Shown here: one piece after another, positions 39,948-48,892 of the stretch
Layout of the letters: every line of letters starts with the position of its first letter
Position numbering within the stretch: position 1 is the first letter of the stretch
Assembly: GCF_036663835.1 (NCBI RefSeq)
Contig: NZ_JAXOJT010000002.1
Coordinates: 983,501 to 1,047,500 of the forward strand
Source of the DNA: Sphingomonas sp. LT1P40
GTDB lineage: Bacteria; Pseudomonadota; Alphaproteobacteria; Sphingomonadales; Sphingomonadaceae
Reading direction: 5' to 3'
Length of the DNA: 64,000 bases
Made by a program: the position numbers and the translations under genes
The notes under the pieces: model-generated
Told to the model about the DNA's origin: nothing
The model's input: the letters and a program-made list of their open reading frames with translations, nothing else
The model's database searches: none

Positions 39948-41486
39948 TCAGGGCTTGGCATCTGCGCCAGCGTCTTCGCCATCTGCGGGCTTCTCGCGTA
40001 GCGTCCTGAGCCCCTCTGTACCCTTGCCGGCGTCGATCGCCGCGATCAGGGTTGCAGCAGCTTTTGCGAGGCCCCCGCCATGCGGATCATAGGCTAGCGG
40101 CTTGAGCAACTCGCGCGCCATCGCCGGGTTGCCGTCCTGCAGATAAGTGGTCGCCGCATTCATCCGCAGACCGCGATCCTGCGGGCCGAGCTCGAACGCA
40201 CGGTACAGGCCAATGCGGGCATTCTTGGTCGGTATCTGCCCGGCCTCCACGAAGCTGCGGAAGAACAGGATCAGGGGCTCGGGATCGTCGGGATCGAGCC
40301 GGTTGGCAGTGCTGATGATCTTGCGGATTGCCGACCATGTTTCCTTGCTCTGATCGCTCGCCTTTTCCGCCAGCGCCATTCGCGCCATCGCTTTGTACAC
40401 ATGGGCGTCGATCGCCTTGGCATCGACCGCGATCGCACGGTCGGCGGCGCCTTCCGCCCCGCCATAATCACCGGCGTCATAGGCGGTTTCGGCGAGCACG
40501 ATCTGAGCGCCGGGATCATCCGGGAACGGGGCGGCGGCCTTCTTCGCCTGAACATAGACGCCGGGTGCGGTCTTTTCATTCACGCCATTTTTGGAGACGA
40601 TGCGCACGTCCATCGTCGCCGCCTCACCTGGCGTAAGCTTGCGGATCTTGACCGGACCAACGGTGAAGGCAGCGGGAAGAACGGTCTTTCCGACGAATTT
40701 ACCGGTCTTGTAGCGCTCAAGCTCGCGGTCGAGCAGCTTGAGATCGCCGAATGCCTCGGTCGCGGCCTGCATCGCCGGTTTGCCATCGTTGATTGCGAGC
40801 AGATAGGTCGAGAGCTGCTTGGGACGCCGCTCTCCGAAGGTCAGATAATGGGTGAGCAGCCAGCCGCGCCCATAAAGGCCATCGCGCTGTTCCGCAGCCA
40901 GCTCGAACCCTTCGGCAGTCAGCAGCTTGTCCGCGGGCAGCGCATTTCCGGCGAGCAGACCATAGCCGCGATATTGCGGCGGCAGCCCGAACGAGACCCC
41001 GCCGCTCTTCTCGAAACGCGCGGTGGCGTGGAATTCGGCATAGCCTTCGATGAACCAACTGGGCAGCGCGGCGTGCGGCCACAGGCTGAGCATCAAGTGG
41101 TGGGTATATTCGTGCAACAGGATCGCCTGAGAAGTGAGATCGGTTGCGTCCTGTCCGGCACGTCGCGGGATGACCGCCATCGATCCGCCTGCGCGCGGGC
41201 GATAGAAGCCGGCAATGCCGGTATCGCCGACAAGCTTGCCGACGGTGCTCGAGCGGGGCACGACATAAACGGTGACTCGATTGGCGTCGCCGACCCGCTC
41301 GTCCTTAAGCCCGCGCAGCGCTCGCAGCGCCTTGTCGAACCGCTCCAGCTGGATGGCGAACAGTTCGAGTTTGGCCGGACTCTCATCCGAATAAACGACG
41401 AAATGGTCGGTGCTCGCCTCATGCCATTCGGCCTGTGCGACAGTCGGGGCGATCAGGAACGCGAGCACCAGCAACGTGCGAATCAT
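39948..41486 (-). CDS. Secreted HExxH metallopeptidase-like protein with TPR-like C-terminus (paralogue 2)
   Basis: 512 residues with the same plan as the gene at 38159: signal peptide (MIRTLLVLAFLIAPTVAQA), EWHEASTDHFVVYSDES, zinc motif LLHEYTHHL (His125, Glu126, His129), downstream Glu147 in SWFIEGYAEF, a beta domain about 255-310, then TPR-like helices. GGGGGA precedes the ATG. It is separated from paralogue 1 by 199 bases in which I see no gene. Both are exported; the substrate is unknown. The two have diverged strongly outside the N-terminal and HExxH regions. Confidence 0.8.
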   Translation of the reverse strand: MIRTLLVLAFLIAPTVAQAEWHEASTDHFVVYSDESPAKLELFAIQLERFDKALRALRGLKDERVGDANRVTVYVVPRSSTVGKLVGDTGIAGFYRPRAGGSMAVIPRRAGQDATDLTSQAILLHEYTHHLMLSLWPHAALPSWFIEGYAEFHATARFEKSGGVSFGLPPQYRGYGLLAGNALPADKLLTAEGFELAAEQRDGLYGRGWLLTHYLTFGERRPKQLSTYLLAINDGKPAMQAATEAFGDLKLLDRELERYKTGKFVGKTVLPAAFTVGPVKIRKLTPGEAATMDVRIVSKNGVNEKTAPGVYVQAKKAAAPFPDDPGAQIVLAETAYDAGDYGGAEGAADRAIAVDAKAIDAHVYKAMARMALAEKASDQSKETWSAIRKIISTANRLDPDDPEPLILFFRSFVEAGQIPTKNARIGLYRAFELGPQDRGLRMNAATTYLQDGNPAMARELLKPLAYDPHGGGLAKAAATLIAAIDAGKGTEGLRTLREKPADGEDAGADAKP

Positions 41487-41554
41487 GAAAAATTCCCCCT
41501 ATCGGGCGATGCTATTTCACGACCGGGAGTGCGGAAAGCAGAAAAACGACCGAT

Positions 41555-43729
41555 TTAAAGGAAGTTATACGGGTCTACATCTACCACCACGCGCACCTTC
41601 GCCGACCATTCGACGCCGCCTAGCCAGTCGCGGATGACGTCCTGAACGTCCAGAGCGCGGCGGGCGTGGACGAGGAGGCGGAAACGGTGGCGGCCGCGCA
41701 GCATCGCCAGCGGGGCAGGGGCGGGGCCATAGACTTGCATTTCGTCGACGCGTGGGGCGGCACGACCGATGGCGCGCGCGGTTTCCAGCGCGGCGGCCTT
41801 GTCCTCGCTCGACACGATGATCGCAGCGAAACGGCCAAAGGGCGGCGCGCCCGCCTCGCGCCGGGCCTCGGTCTCGGCGGCATAGAAGCTTTCGGCATCG
41901 CCGCTGACGAGCGCGCGCATGACCGGGGCGCCGGGGCTGTGCGTCTGGATCAGGACGGTGCCGGGCTTCTCACCGCGACCGGCGCGACCGGACACCTGCA
42001 TGATTTGCTGAAAACTCCGTTCGGCGGCGCGCAGATCGCCGCCCTCCAGCCCCAGATCGGCATCGACCACGCCGACCAGGGTGAGGTTGGGGAAGTGATA
42101 GCCCTTGGTCACCAGCTGCGTGCCGACGACGATGTCGATGTCGCCGACCTCCATCCGGTTGACGAACTCCGCCGCCTTGGCCGGGGACCAGATCGTGTCG
42201 CTGGTGACGATGGCGGTTTTGGCGTCGGGGAACAGCGCCGCTACTTCATCCGCGATGCGTTCCACGCCGGGGCCACAGGCGACCAGGCTGTCCTCATCCT
42301 TGCACTCCGGGCAGGCGCGCGGGGTGGGGAAGGTGTGGCCGCAATGGTGGCAGGCGAGGCGGTTGATCAGGCGGTGCTCGACCATCCACGCGGTGCAATT
42401 GGGACATTGGAAGCGATGGCCACAGGTGCGGCATAGCGTCAGCGGGGCGTAGCCGCGCCGGTTGAGAAACAGCAAAGCCTGTTCCTTACGCTCCAGCGTC
42501 GCTTCGATCGCGTTGACCAGTTTTGGCGCAAGCCAGCGCCCGCGCATCGGCGGATCGGCGATCAGGTCGATCGCGGTGATCTCCGGCATCTCCGCCACGC
42601 CATAGCGACCGGGCAGTTTCAGCTCGGTATAGCGGCCAAGGGCGACCTGTTGCCGCGTCTCGATCGCCGGGGTGGCACTGGCGAGGATGACCGGGCATTG
42701 CTCGAAATGGCCGCGCATCACCGCGACGTCGCGGGCGTGGTAGTGGACGCCCTCTTCCTGTTTGAAGCTGGTCTCGTGCGCCTCATCGACCACGATCAGG
42801 CCGAGATTCTTGTACGGGAGGAAGAGGGATGAGCGCGCGCCGACCGTGACCATTGCCTCGCCGCTGGCGATGGCGCGCCATGCGCGGCGGCGCTGCGACT
42901 GGCGAAGGCCCGAATGCCACGCCACCGGCTCGACGCCGAAGCGGGCGTGGAAGCGTTTGAGGAAGGGTTCGGTCAGGGCGATTTCGGGTAGGAGGACGAG
43001 GGTCTGCCTGCCCGCCGCGATTGCCGCCGCGACGGCTTCAAAATAGACTTCTGTCTTGCCCGATCCGGTGACGCCGTCGAGCAGGAAGGGCTGGAACGCC
43101 GCGTCCGTAACGGCGTCGCGCAGGGTGGCCGCGACGCCCGCCTGTTCGCCCGACAGTTCGGGCTGGCCGAATGCCGGGTCCGGCATCGGATAGGGCGTGT
43201 CGAGATCGACCGTCACGCCCTCGATCGCGCCGGCCTTGACCAGTCCCCGGATTACGCCGTCCGACACATCCGCGATCGTCGCGAGTTCGCGGATCAGCCC
43301 CTGCCTGTCGCCGATTCGCGCCAGCGCTTGTTCGCGCTGCGCGGTCATGCGTTCGGGGATTTCGCCGGTGGCGCGATATTCGATGACGGTCTTGCCGCCC
43401 TCCAGCGCGGAGATGGACGCCAGCGACATGCGCAACACCGATGCCAGCGGCGCGAGATAATAGTTGGCGGTCCATTCGATCAGGCGGCGCAAGGGGGCGG
43501 GGATCGGTGGCGCATCGGCCACGCCCATCAGGTTGCGCAGACGGTTGTCGCCGACCTCCTCAGTGGGCAGCCGTTCGGCTTCCCACGCCACGCCGATCAG
43601 CTGGCGCGGGCCAAGCGGCGCGACGACGATCGACCCCGGCTCGACGTGCATGCCGCGAGGAATGCGATAGTCGAGCGGGCCGAGCGCAGAATTGAGGACG
43701 ATGACGCGGGCGCGGGACATGGATGTCAT
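41555..43729 (-). CDS. priA: Primosomal protein N' (replication restart helicase)
   Basis: Restarts stalled replication forks by loading the replisome. 724 residues: N-terminal DNA-binding domain, superfamily 2 helicase with Walker A GVTGSGKTEVYFEA, DEAH box IVVDEAHETSFKQEEG, and the zinc-binding cysteines CRTCGHRFQCPNC and CHHCGHTF...CPEC, then helicase motifs (GTQLVTKGYHFPNLTLVG). Start at 43729 (MTSMSRA) or at an in-frame ATG 9 bases on. Intact. Confidence 0.96.
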   Translation of the reverse strand: MTSMSRARVIVLNSALGPLDYRIPRGMHVEPGSIVVAPLGPRQLIGVAWEAERLPTEEVGDNRLRNLMGVADAPPIPAPLRRLIEWTANYYLAPLASVLRMSLASISALEGGKTVIEYRATGEIPERMTAQREQALARIGDRQGLIRELATIADVSDGVIRGLVKAGAIEGVTVDLDTPYPMPDPAFGQPELSGEQAGVAATLRDAVTDAAFQPFLLDGVTGSGKTEVYFEAVAAAIAAGRQTLVLLPEIALTEPFLKRFHARFGVEPVAWHSGLRQSQRRRAWRAIASGEAMVTVGARSSLFLPYKNLGLIVVDEAHETSFKQEEGVHYHARDVAVMRGHFEQCPVILASATPAIETRQQVALGRYTELKLPGRYGVAEMPEITAIDLIADPPMRGRWLAPKLVNAIEATLERKEQALLFLNRRGYAPLTLCRTCGHRFQCPNCTAWMVEHRLINRLACHHCGHTFPTPRACPECKDEDSLVACGPGVERIADEVAALFPDAKTAIVTSDTIWSPAKAAEFVNRMEVGDIDIVVGTQLVTKGYHFPNLTLVGVVDADLGLEGGDLRAAERSFQQIMQVSGRAGRGEKPGTVLIQTHSPGAPVMRALVSGDAESFYAAETEARREAGAPPFGRFAAIIVSSEDKAAALETARAIGRAAPRVDEMQVYGPAPAPLAMLRGRHRFRLLVHARRALDVQDVIRDWLGGVEWSAKVRVVVDVDPYNFL

Positions 43730-43784
43730 ATCGGCATTCCGGTGCGGGCTGGAAAGCGCTAACGATGCGGCAAGGGAGTTCCCG

Positions 43785-44234
43785 ATGATGCTTTTCGCCG
43801 CACTGCTGTTGCTTCAGGCTGCGCCTGCCGTCGCCGAATGTACGGCGACCGATGTCGGGCTGGCCGCCAATCTATCCGGCTGGACTACGCCTGCCACCGC
43901 GTTTGGGGTGAACAAGGCAGTGACGCTGGAAGCGCGCGATGTGTCGAAACTGACCGGCGTTCCGGCAGGCACGAAGCCCGGCGGTGCGGTGATGATCGGG
44001 TTCAGGATCGAGGCGGCGGGTCGCTATGGCATCGCGCCGGACCAGCGCGTCTGGATCGACGTGGTGCCGGGCGTGGCGGGTGGTGAAGCGCTGAAATCCA
44101 CCGCGCACGGCCACGGCCCGAAATGCTCGACGATACGAAAGATCGTGCGCTTCGACCTGAAGCCGGGCGTGTATCGGCTTTATGTGACGGGTCTGGAGAA
44201 ACCTGAGGCCAGGGTGATGCTGGTCGCAGACTAG
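43785..44234 (+). CDS. Exported protein of unknown function
   Basis: 149 residues with signal peptide (MMLFAALLLLQAAPAVA) and two cysteines (ECTATD, PKCST) likely disulfide-bonded. Beta-rich (VMIGFRIEAAGRYGIAPDQR, FDLKPGVYRLYVTGLE), like a small immunoglobulin- or lipid-binding-type domain. AAGGGAG precedes tandem ATGs. The stop overlaps the convergent gene by 4 bases (CTAG). I do not recognise the family. Confidence 0.72.
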   Translation: MMLFAALLLLQAAPAVAECTATDVGLAANLSGWTTPATAFGVNKAVTLEARDVSKLTGVPAGTKPGGAVMIGFRIEAAGRYGIAPDQRVWIDVVPGVAGGEALKSTAHGHGPKCSTIRKIVRFDLKPGVYRLYVTGLEKPEARVMLVAD

Positions 44235-44896
44235 AAATCGAGGCCGAACCCCGCCGATAGCGCATGGTCCATTACGTCGCGGTCGCCATCGCGGCCGAAG
44301 CCATATTGGCTCATATAGCCGACCTCGAACGATAGCAGGTCGTTGGCTTGCCACGCCACTCCGGCGAAGTTGCGCATCCGCTCAAGACCCGCGCGCTGAC
44401 CCCAATCGGTGTCGTCGAGCGGGATGAAGCTTTCATGGTGCGCGATCAGGCTGAACGTTTCGTCGAGCGGCAGCGTTGCCTTGATTTGAGGGCGCAGGCG
44501 ATAGCCGATTTCGTCGCCGTCGGAGCGGTTGCGATGTTCCAGCCGCACGCGACCCGACAGCTTCACCGGTCCCGCTGCGCCCGACAGGCCGATCTGCACG
44601 CGCAACCGATCCTCGGTCCGCGTCACGACGCCACGCGAATAATTGATGTTGCGGACATAGCCGCCGCCGATGGTGATGCTGTCGGTCAGCTTGTGCGCGA
44701 TCAGCGTGTTGATCTCGACCTCGTACAACCCGCCCGGATCGTTACCCCAGCGCGCCACGGTGTCGAACTCGAACGCGGTATCCTCGCCCAGCCCGACGCT
44801 TGCCGCGCCGGTCAGCCACAATTCCTGATCCTCTTCCTGCGCCAGTGCGGGCGCGGCGATGAGGGCTAGCGGCAAGGCAAGAAGGATGGAGCGCAT
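44231..44896 (-). CDS. DUF2490 outer-membrane protein
   Basis: 221 residues with signal peptide (MRSILLALPLALIAAPALA) and an amphipathic beta pattern typical of the DUF2490 family: DQELWLTGAASVGLG at the start, SGRVRLEHRNRSDGDEIGYR in the middle, and a C-terminus ending GFGLDF with terminal Phe, the BAM signal. Probably a small barrel of unknown function. It is convergent with the previous gene, and its start lies 85 bases from that of the divergent fsa. Confidence 0.83.
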   Translation of the reverse strand: MRSILLALPLALIAAPALAQEEDQELWLTGAASVGLGEDTAFEFDTVARWGNDPGGLYEVEINTLIAHKLTDSITIGGGYVRNINYSRGVVTRTEDRLRVQIGLSGAAGPVKLSGRVRLEHRNRSDGDEIGYRLRPQIKATLPLDETFSLIAHHESFIPLDDTDWGQRAGLERMRNFAGVAWQANDLLSFEVGYMSQYGFGRDGDRDVMDHALSAGFGLDF

Positions 44897-44981
44897 TGGA
44901 TTCCGGTGTTAGAGGCCGCCCGAGAGTCGCGCGCCTTTAGCGTGCCGTCATCCGATTGTCACATTTGCCCGAGGTGCCCCC

Positions 44982-45638
44982 ATGAAGTTCTTCGCCGACA
45001 CCGCCGACACCAACGATATCCGCGAGCTGGCCGATGCCGGGTTGCTCGACGGCGTCACCACCAATCCGTCGCTGATCCACAAGGCGGGGCGCAACTTCCT
45101 GGAAGTCGTCGCCGAAATCTGTGCGATCGTCCCCGGCAAGCCGGTGTCCGCCGAAGTCGTTGCGCTCGACCATGAAGGCATGATGCGCGAAGCCGAAATC
45201 GTGCGGAAAATCGCCGACAATGTCGCGGTCAAGGTGCCGCTGACGATCGACGGGCTGAAGACCTGCAAGGCGCTGACCGACGACGGGACGATGGTCAATG
45301 TCACCTTGTGTTTCTCCGCCAATCAGGCGCTGCTGGCGGCGAAGGCGGGGGCGACGTTCGTGTCGCCATTCGTCGGGCGGCATGACGATATCGGCTTCGA
45401 CGGCATGGACCTGATCGGTGACATCCGTCTGATCTATGACAATTACGCCTTCGACACCGAAATCCTGGTCGCCAGCGTGCGCCATCCGATCCATATCCTT
45501 GAGGCGGCCAAACTGGGTGCGGACGTGATGACCGCGCCCCCTGCCGTGATCCGCCAGCTGGTCAAGCACCCGCTGACGGACAAGGGCATCGAGGGCTTCC
45601 TCGCCGACTGGGCCAAGACCGGACAGACGATCGGCTGA
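44982..45638 (+). CDS. fsa: Fructose-6-phosphate aldolase / transaldolase-like
   Basis: 218 residues of the short transaldolase family: [26 protein letters not shown], the Schiff-base lysine in VAVKVPLT (Lys84), [17 protein letters not shown], and SPFVGRHDD. Members either cleave fructose 6-phosphate or act as transaldolase; sequence alone does not separate the two, so the symbol is provisional. GAGG precedes the ATG. Convergent with the XRE operon, 4 bases apart. Confidence 0.9.
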   Translation: MKFFADTADTNDIRELADAGLLDGVTTNPSLIHKAGRNFLEVVAEICAIVPGKPVSAEVVALDHEGMMREAEIVRKIADNVAVKVPLTIDGLKTCKALTDDGTMVNVTLCFSANQALLAAKAGATFVSPFVGRHDDIGFDGMDLIGDIRLIYDNYAFDTEILVASVRHPIHILEAAKLGADVMTAPPAVIRQLVKHPLTDKGIEGFLADWAKTGQTIG

Positions 45639-45642
45639 GATT

Positions 45643-45846
45643 TCACGCCTCCTTTGAGGGTTTTTCGAAAATCTGTTCGATTGTCAGCTCGAACAGATCG
45701 GCGATCCTGAACGCCAGCGGCAGGGACGGGTCGTAGCGGCCCGTCTCGATCGCGTTCACGCTCTGGCGCGAGACTTCGAGCCGTTCGGCCAGATCCTGCT
45801 GGCTCCAGCTGCGTTCGGCACGCAGGATGCGAAGGCGGTTGTTCAT
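45643..45846 (-). CDS. XRE-family helix-turn-helix regulator (67 aa)
   Basis: A compact Cro/CI-type DNA-binding protein: LRILRAERSWSQQDLAERLE then VSRQSVNAIETGRYDPSLPL, the whole length being one domain. Such small regulators normally autorepress and are encoded with a membrane partner. The start overlaps the partner's stop (ATGA). Confidence 0.88.
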   Translation of the reverse strand: MNNRLRILRAERSWSQQDLAERLEVSRQSVNAIETGRYDPSLPLAFRIADLFELTIEQIFEKPSKEA

Positions 45847-46259
45847 GCCGCATTCTCCGTCCGGCGATAGTCGCGGATCGCCATCAGGCATTGGGTGATG
45901 CTCCACAGAATGCACCAGGCAGGGAAAGCCCAAAGCAAATCGACGCTGCCTAGCGCACCACGCTGCTGAAGAAATCCGAGTGCGGTCGACAGGGTCAACA
46001 ATATGCCGATGCTGACCAGCATCGCGACAACCTGACGCCGGCGCACATACTCGTCGGTTTCCTCGATCAGATACAAGCCGGTAACGATCAACGAGGCGGC
46101 AATTGCGATGGCGGGAAGGATCGACAGGCCGATCACCGCTAGGGGTGCGGGACTGAGATTCTTTACCACCCAGGTCGCGGCAGTCAGCAGCACGCCATAG
46201 GCGATCGTCGCACCAATAAAGCGCCATATGAAACGGAGGGAAGCGGGAGAAATTTTCAT
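45843..46259 (-). CDS. Four-helix membrane protein, partner of the XRE regulator
   Basis: 138 residues with four hydrophobic segments (IGATIAYGVLLTAATWVV, AVIGLSILPAIAIAASLIV, VVAMLVSIGILLTLSTALG, LLWAFPAWCILWSITQCL) separated by a conserved-looking ETDEYVRRRQ loop, as in small membrane proteins encoded with Cro/CI regulators. I chose ATG 46259 because AGAAAGGA lies 8 bases before it; an ATG at 46268 overlaps that site. Confidence 0.75.
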   Translation of the reverse strand: MKISPASLRFIWRFIGATIAYGVLLTAATWVVKNLSPAPLAVIGLSILPAIAIAASLIVTGLYLIEETDEYVRRRQVVAMLVSIGILLTLSTALGFLQQRGALGSVDLLWAFPAWCILWSITQCLMAIRDYRRTENAA

Positions 46260-46289
46260 GTCAAGCATCCTTTCTAATCAGACAAGGTC

Positions 46290-46319
46290 GCTTTACGTCA
46301 ATGACGCTTTACATGTCAA
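46290..46319 (-). promoter_or_regulatory. Direct-repeat operator of the XRE operon
   Basis: On the minus strand TTGACATGTAAAGCG (46319-46305) is followed by TTGACGTAAAGCG (46302-46290), and a third TTGACATG occurs at the start codon. The repeats sit just upstream of the XRE operon and partly inside the 3' end of the Mur ligase gene. Likely autoregulatory sites. Confidence 0.55.
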
Positions 46320-47719
46320 GCGTGCTTTCCTCGCAATTGTTCGAGCATGTCAGCAGCCAGCAGGCTGAGCGTGTCGTCCCTTGCCCCCATGATGACGATG
46401 CGGTCGCCGGGGCGGGCGGTGGCGACGAGGTGGGCGGCGGCGGCGGGGCGGTCGGGGATGTGGCGGGCGTTGCGGCCCGATGCGGCAATGTCGGCGACGA
46501 TGTCGGCGCTGGTGACTTCACGGGTGACGGTGCCGCCGTGATAGACGGGATCGGGCAGGATCAGCAGGTCGTCGGAGGCAAGGCGGGTGACGAAGGTTTC
46601 GACCAGTTCGCGGCGCATGACTTTCAGCGGGCCGAAACCGTGCGGCTGGAACAGGGCAAGGATACGGCCGGGGAAGGCGTGGAGTGTATCAAGCGTCGCG
46701 CCGATCTTGTCGGGGTTGTGGCCGAAATCGTCGATCACGGCGACGCCGTTCGCTTCGCCGACCAGTTCGAAACGGCGGCGCAGGCCGGTGAAGCCTTCGA
46801 TGGCGCTTGCGGCGTCGGCCAGCGGAATCCCCGCCGCCGTGACTGCGCCGATTGCGGCGAGGGCGTTGGCGACATTGTGTTCGCCGGGGACGGAGAGGCG
46901 GACATGGCGGGTTTCGCTCGCTGTCACCAAGTCGAAGCCGATGGCGAAGGGTTCGGGGGACAGGTTGCGTGCCGAAATATCGGCGTCGCCTTCGACCGCG
47001 AACGTCACGGTGCGGGCGCGGTCGAGCGTCATCGCCAGCGCCGCGCTTTCGGCATCGCCGACATTGACGACGGTGGTCGTTGCCTTGGCCGCGAAATCGC
47101 CGAACAATTGGCGCAGTTCCTCAAGCGATTTATGGTCGAGACTGACATTGTTGAGCACTGCGATCTTTGGCCAATAGTTCGCGATCGAACCGTCGCTCTC
47201 ATCCACTTCGCTAACGAACGCATCGCCATTGCCTACCAAAGCGGTGGCGAAAGGCGCGTCGGGGGTGGCGAAATTCTTCATCACCGCGCCGTTCATCACC
47301 GTCGGATCGCGGCCAGTGGCGTGCATGATCCAGCCGATCATGCCGGTGACGGTCGACTTGCCGCTGGTCCCGGCGATGCCGATCGGGAGCGGTGCGGCGT
47401 TGAACAGTTGCGACAGGAGTTGCGCGCGCGTCATCTGGGGACAGCCGAGTTCGGCGGCGCGGACCATGTCGGGCACGGTTGCCTCGACCGCTGCCGAGGC
47501 CACCACCATCTGCTCCGCCGAGGCGATGCCGCTGCCGTCCTGAGCGAACAATTCGACGCCGAGCGCGCGGAGGGCATCGAACTTGGCGGGAAGCCGTCCG
47601 GAATCGAGGCTGCGGTCGGAGCCGGCGACTTTCGCGCCGTGCCCGGCCAGGATCATCGCCAGCGGCATCATGCCGCTGCCCCCGATCCCGACGAAAAAGT
47701 AAGGTTTGCCGTGTTGCAT
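46316..47719 (-). CDS. Mur ligase, MurC/Mpl-like
   Basis: 467 residues with a Mur N-terminal Rossmann domain ([15 protein letters not shown]), the Mur ATP loop GTSGKST (117-123), [37 protein letters not shown] and the C-terminal ligase domain ([22 protein letters not shown]). It adds an amino acid or peptide to UDP-MurNAc. It lies outside any division/cell-wall (dcw) cluster and beside an LD-carboxypeptidase, which favours a recycling role like Mpl over the biosynthetic MurC; sequence alone does not decide it. I therefore give no symbol. Confidence 0.87.
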   Translation of the reverse strand: MQHGKPYFFVGIGGSGMMPLAMILAGHGAKVAGSDRSLDSGRLPAKFDALRALGVELFAQDGSGIASAEQMVVASAAVEATVPDMVRAAELGCPQMTRAQLLSQLFNAAPLPIGIAGTSGKSTVTGMIGWIMHATGRDPTVMNGAVMKNFATPDAPFATALVGNGDAFVSEVDESDGSIANYWPKIAVLNNVSLDHKSLEELRQLFGDFAAKATTTVVNVGDAESAALAMTLDRARTVTFAVEGDADISARNLSPEPFAIGFDLVTASETRHVRLSVPGEHNVANALAAIGAVTAAGIPLADAASAIEGFTGLRRRFELVGEANGVAVIDDFGHNPDKIGATLDTLHAFPGRILALFQPHGFGPLKVMRRELVETFVTRLASDDLLILPDPVYHGGTVTREVTSADIVADIAASGRNARHIPDRPAAAAHLVATARPGDRIVIMGARDDTLSLLAADMLEQLRGKHA

Positions 47720-47758
47720 CGCCCCGCGCTATCGCCGGTTCATTGAAAAGGGGCAAGC

Positions 47759-48574
47759 ATGCGGATCGGCGTCGTCGCACCGGCACGGACAGTCAGCGAG
47801 GAATCGGCGGCGCGGATGCGTGCGTTCATGGCGCTGACCTATCCGCGGCACGAGATCGTGTTTCACCCGCAATGCTTCCTGACCGAGGGGCATTTCGCCG
47901 GGCCGGACGAGGTGCGCGCCGCCGCATTCCTGGAGATCGCCAACGATCCCGCGTTCGACGCGGTGTGGTTCGCGCGGGGCGGGTACGGGTCGAACCGCAT
48001 CCTTGAGATGGTGATGCCCAAGATCGGTCCGGCGGCGAAGCACAAGACCTATGTGGGTTATTCCGACATGGGGTTCATGCTCGGCGCGCTTTATGCGCGG
48101 CGGATCGGGCGGCAGGCGCACGGGTCGATGGCCAGCGCGATGGGCAAGAACGACAAGGGTATCGACGCAGGCTGGGTGCTCGGTTGGCTGATCGACGGAG
48201 ACAAGCGTGGGCTGGAGCCGACGCTGGATGGCCGTCCTGCGGCGGCGTTCAACCTGTCGATCCTGACCGCGATGATCGGCACGCCGTGGCTGCCCGATTT
48301 GACCGACCACGTCCTGCATATCGAGGAAGTGGGTGAGCCAAGCTATCGGTTCGACCGGATGTTGTTCCAGATGGCGCATGCGACCCAGCTTCAGGGGATT
48401 GCCGGCGTGCGGCTGGGCGCGGTGACCGACGTGGTCGAGAATGACGTGCCGTTCGGCGAGAATAACGAACAGATGATGATCCGCTGGTGCCGCGAAATGG
48501 GCGTGCCGTATCTGGGGCGATCGGGGATCGGGCATATCGCACTGAACCGGGTGGTGCCGTTCGGGGTGAGTTGA
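47759..48574 (+). CDS. LD-carboxypeptidase (S66 family)
   Basis: 271 residues; removes the terminal D-Ala from L,D-linked tetrapeptides in peptidoglycan recycling (LdcA type). It has the nucleophile motif VGYSDMGFML (Ser102), the conserved glutamate in HIEEVGEPSYRFDRML and the His in RSGIGHIALNRVVPFG. No signal peptide, so cytoplasmic, as for LdcA. AAGGGG precedes the ATG. Start to start only 39 bases from the divergent Mur ligase. Confidence 0.9.
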   Translation: MRIGVVAPARTVSEESAARMRAFMALTYPRHEIVFHPQCFLTEGHFAGPDEVRAAAFLEIANDPAFDAVWFARGGYGSNRILEMVMPKIGPAAKHKTYVGYSDMGFMLGALYARRIGRQAHGSMASAMGKNDKGIDAGWVLGWLIDGDKRGLEPTLDGRPAAAFNLSILTAMIGTPWLPDLTDHVLHIEEVGEPSYRFDRMLFQMAHATQLQGIAGVRLGAVTDVVENDVPFGENNEQMMIRWCREMGVPYLGRSGIGHIALNRVVPFGVS

Positions 48575-48892
48575 CGCGGCGGTGCGATTGACAGTCTTGA
48601 CGATTTTACAGGGTTTTGAGGCGGACGCGGCGGGTTCGCGGCTGCAACGCGACAGATACGCGACACCCACGCGCCAGCGACGCGACACTGAGGCTGCAGC
48701 GACGCGGCGATGACGCGGCAGGGGGTGGCTGCTGGTGACGGACTGGCGTTGTATCGATCAGGATAGATCAGATGAAATCCAACATTTCCAGTGGGCGTGC
48801 CAGTTTTTACGATCGTTGCTTTCGACCCAATTGCAGATGCGTGTCGGCGCAAGGCGCTTGCCGGACAAAGGGCGTTGGTTCAGCGTGGTGTG
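48575..48892. other. Gene-free stretch rich in GCGAC motifs
   Basis: About 320 bases with no supported gene. The first part holds an irregular series of GCGACA/GCGACG/GCGGC units between about 48640 and 48720, without fixed spacing. No tRNA, integrase or terminator is visible. It may be a decayed repeat or the edge of an acquired segment, since GC falls sharply after it. Confidence 0.45.

Noticed and set aside
46301..47746. 481-codon plus frame opposite the Mur ligase
   Set aside because: The Mur motifs are on the minus strand; the plus frame is Gly/Asp/Ala-rich and featureless.
48640..48720. GCGAC series as a tandem repeat
   Set aside because: Spacing is irregular and copies differ, so I do not call it a tandem array.
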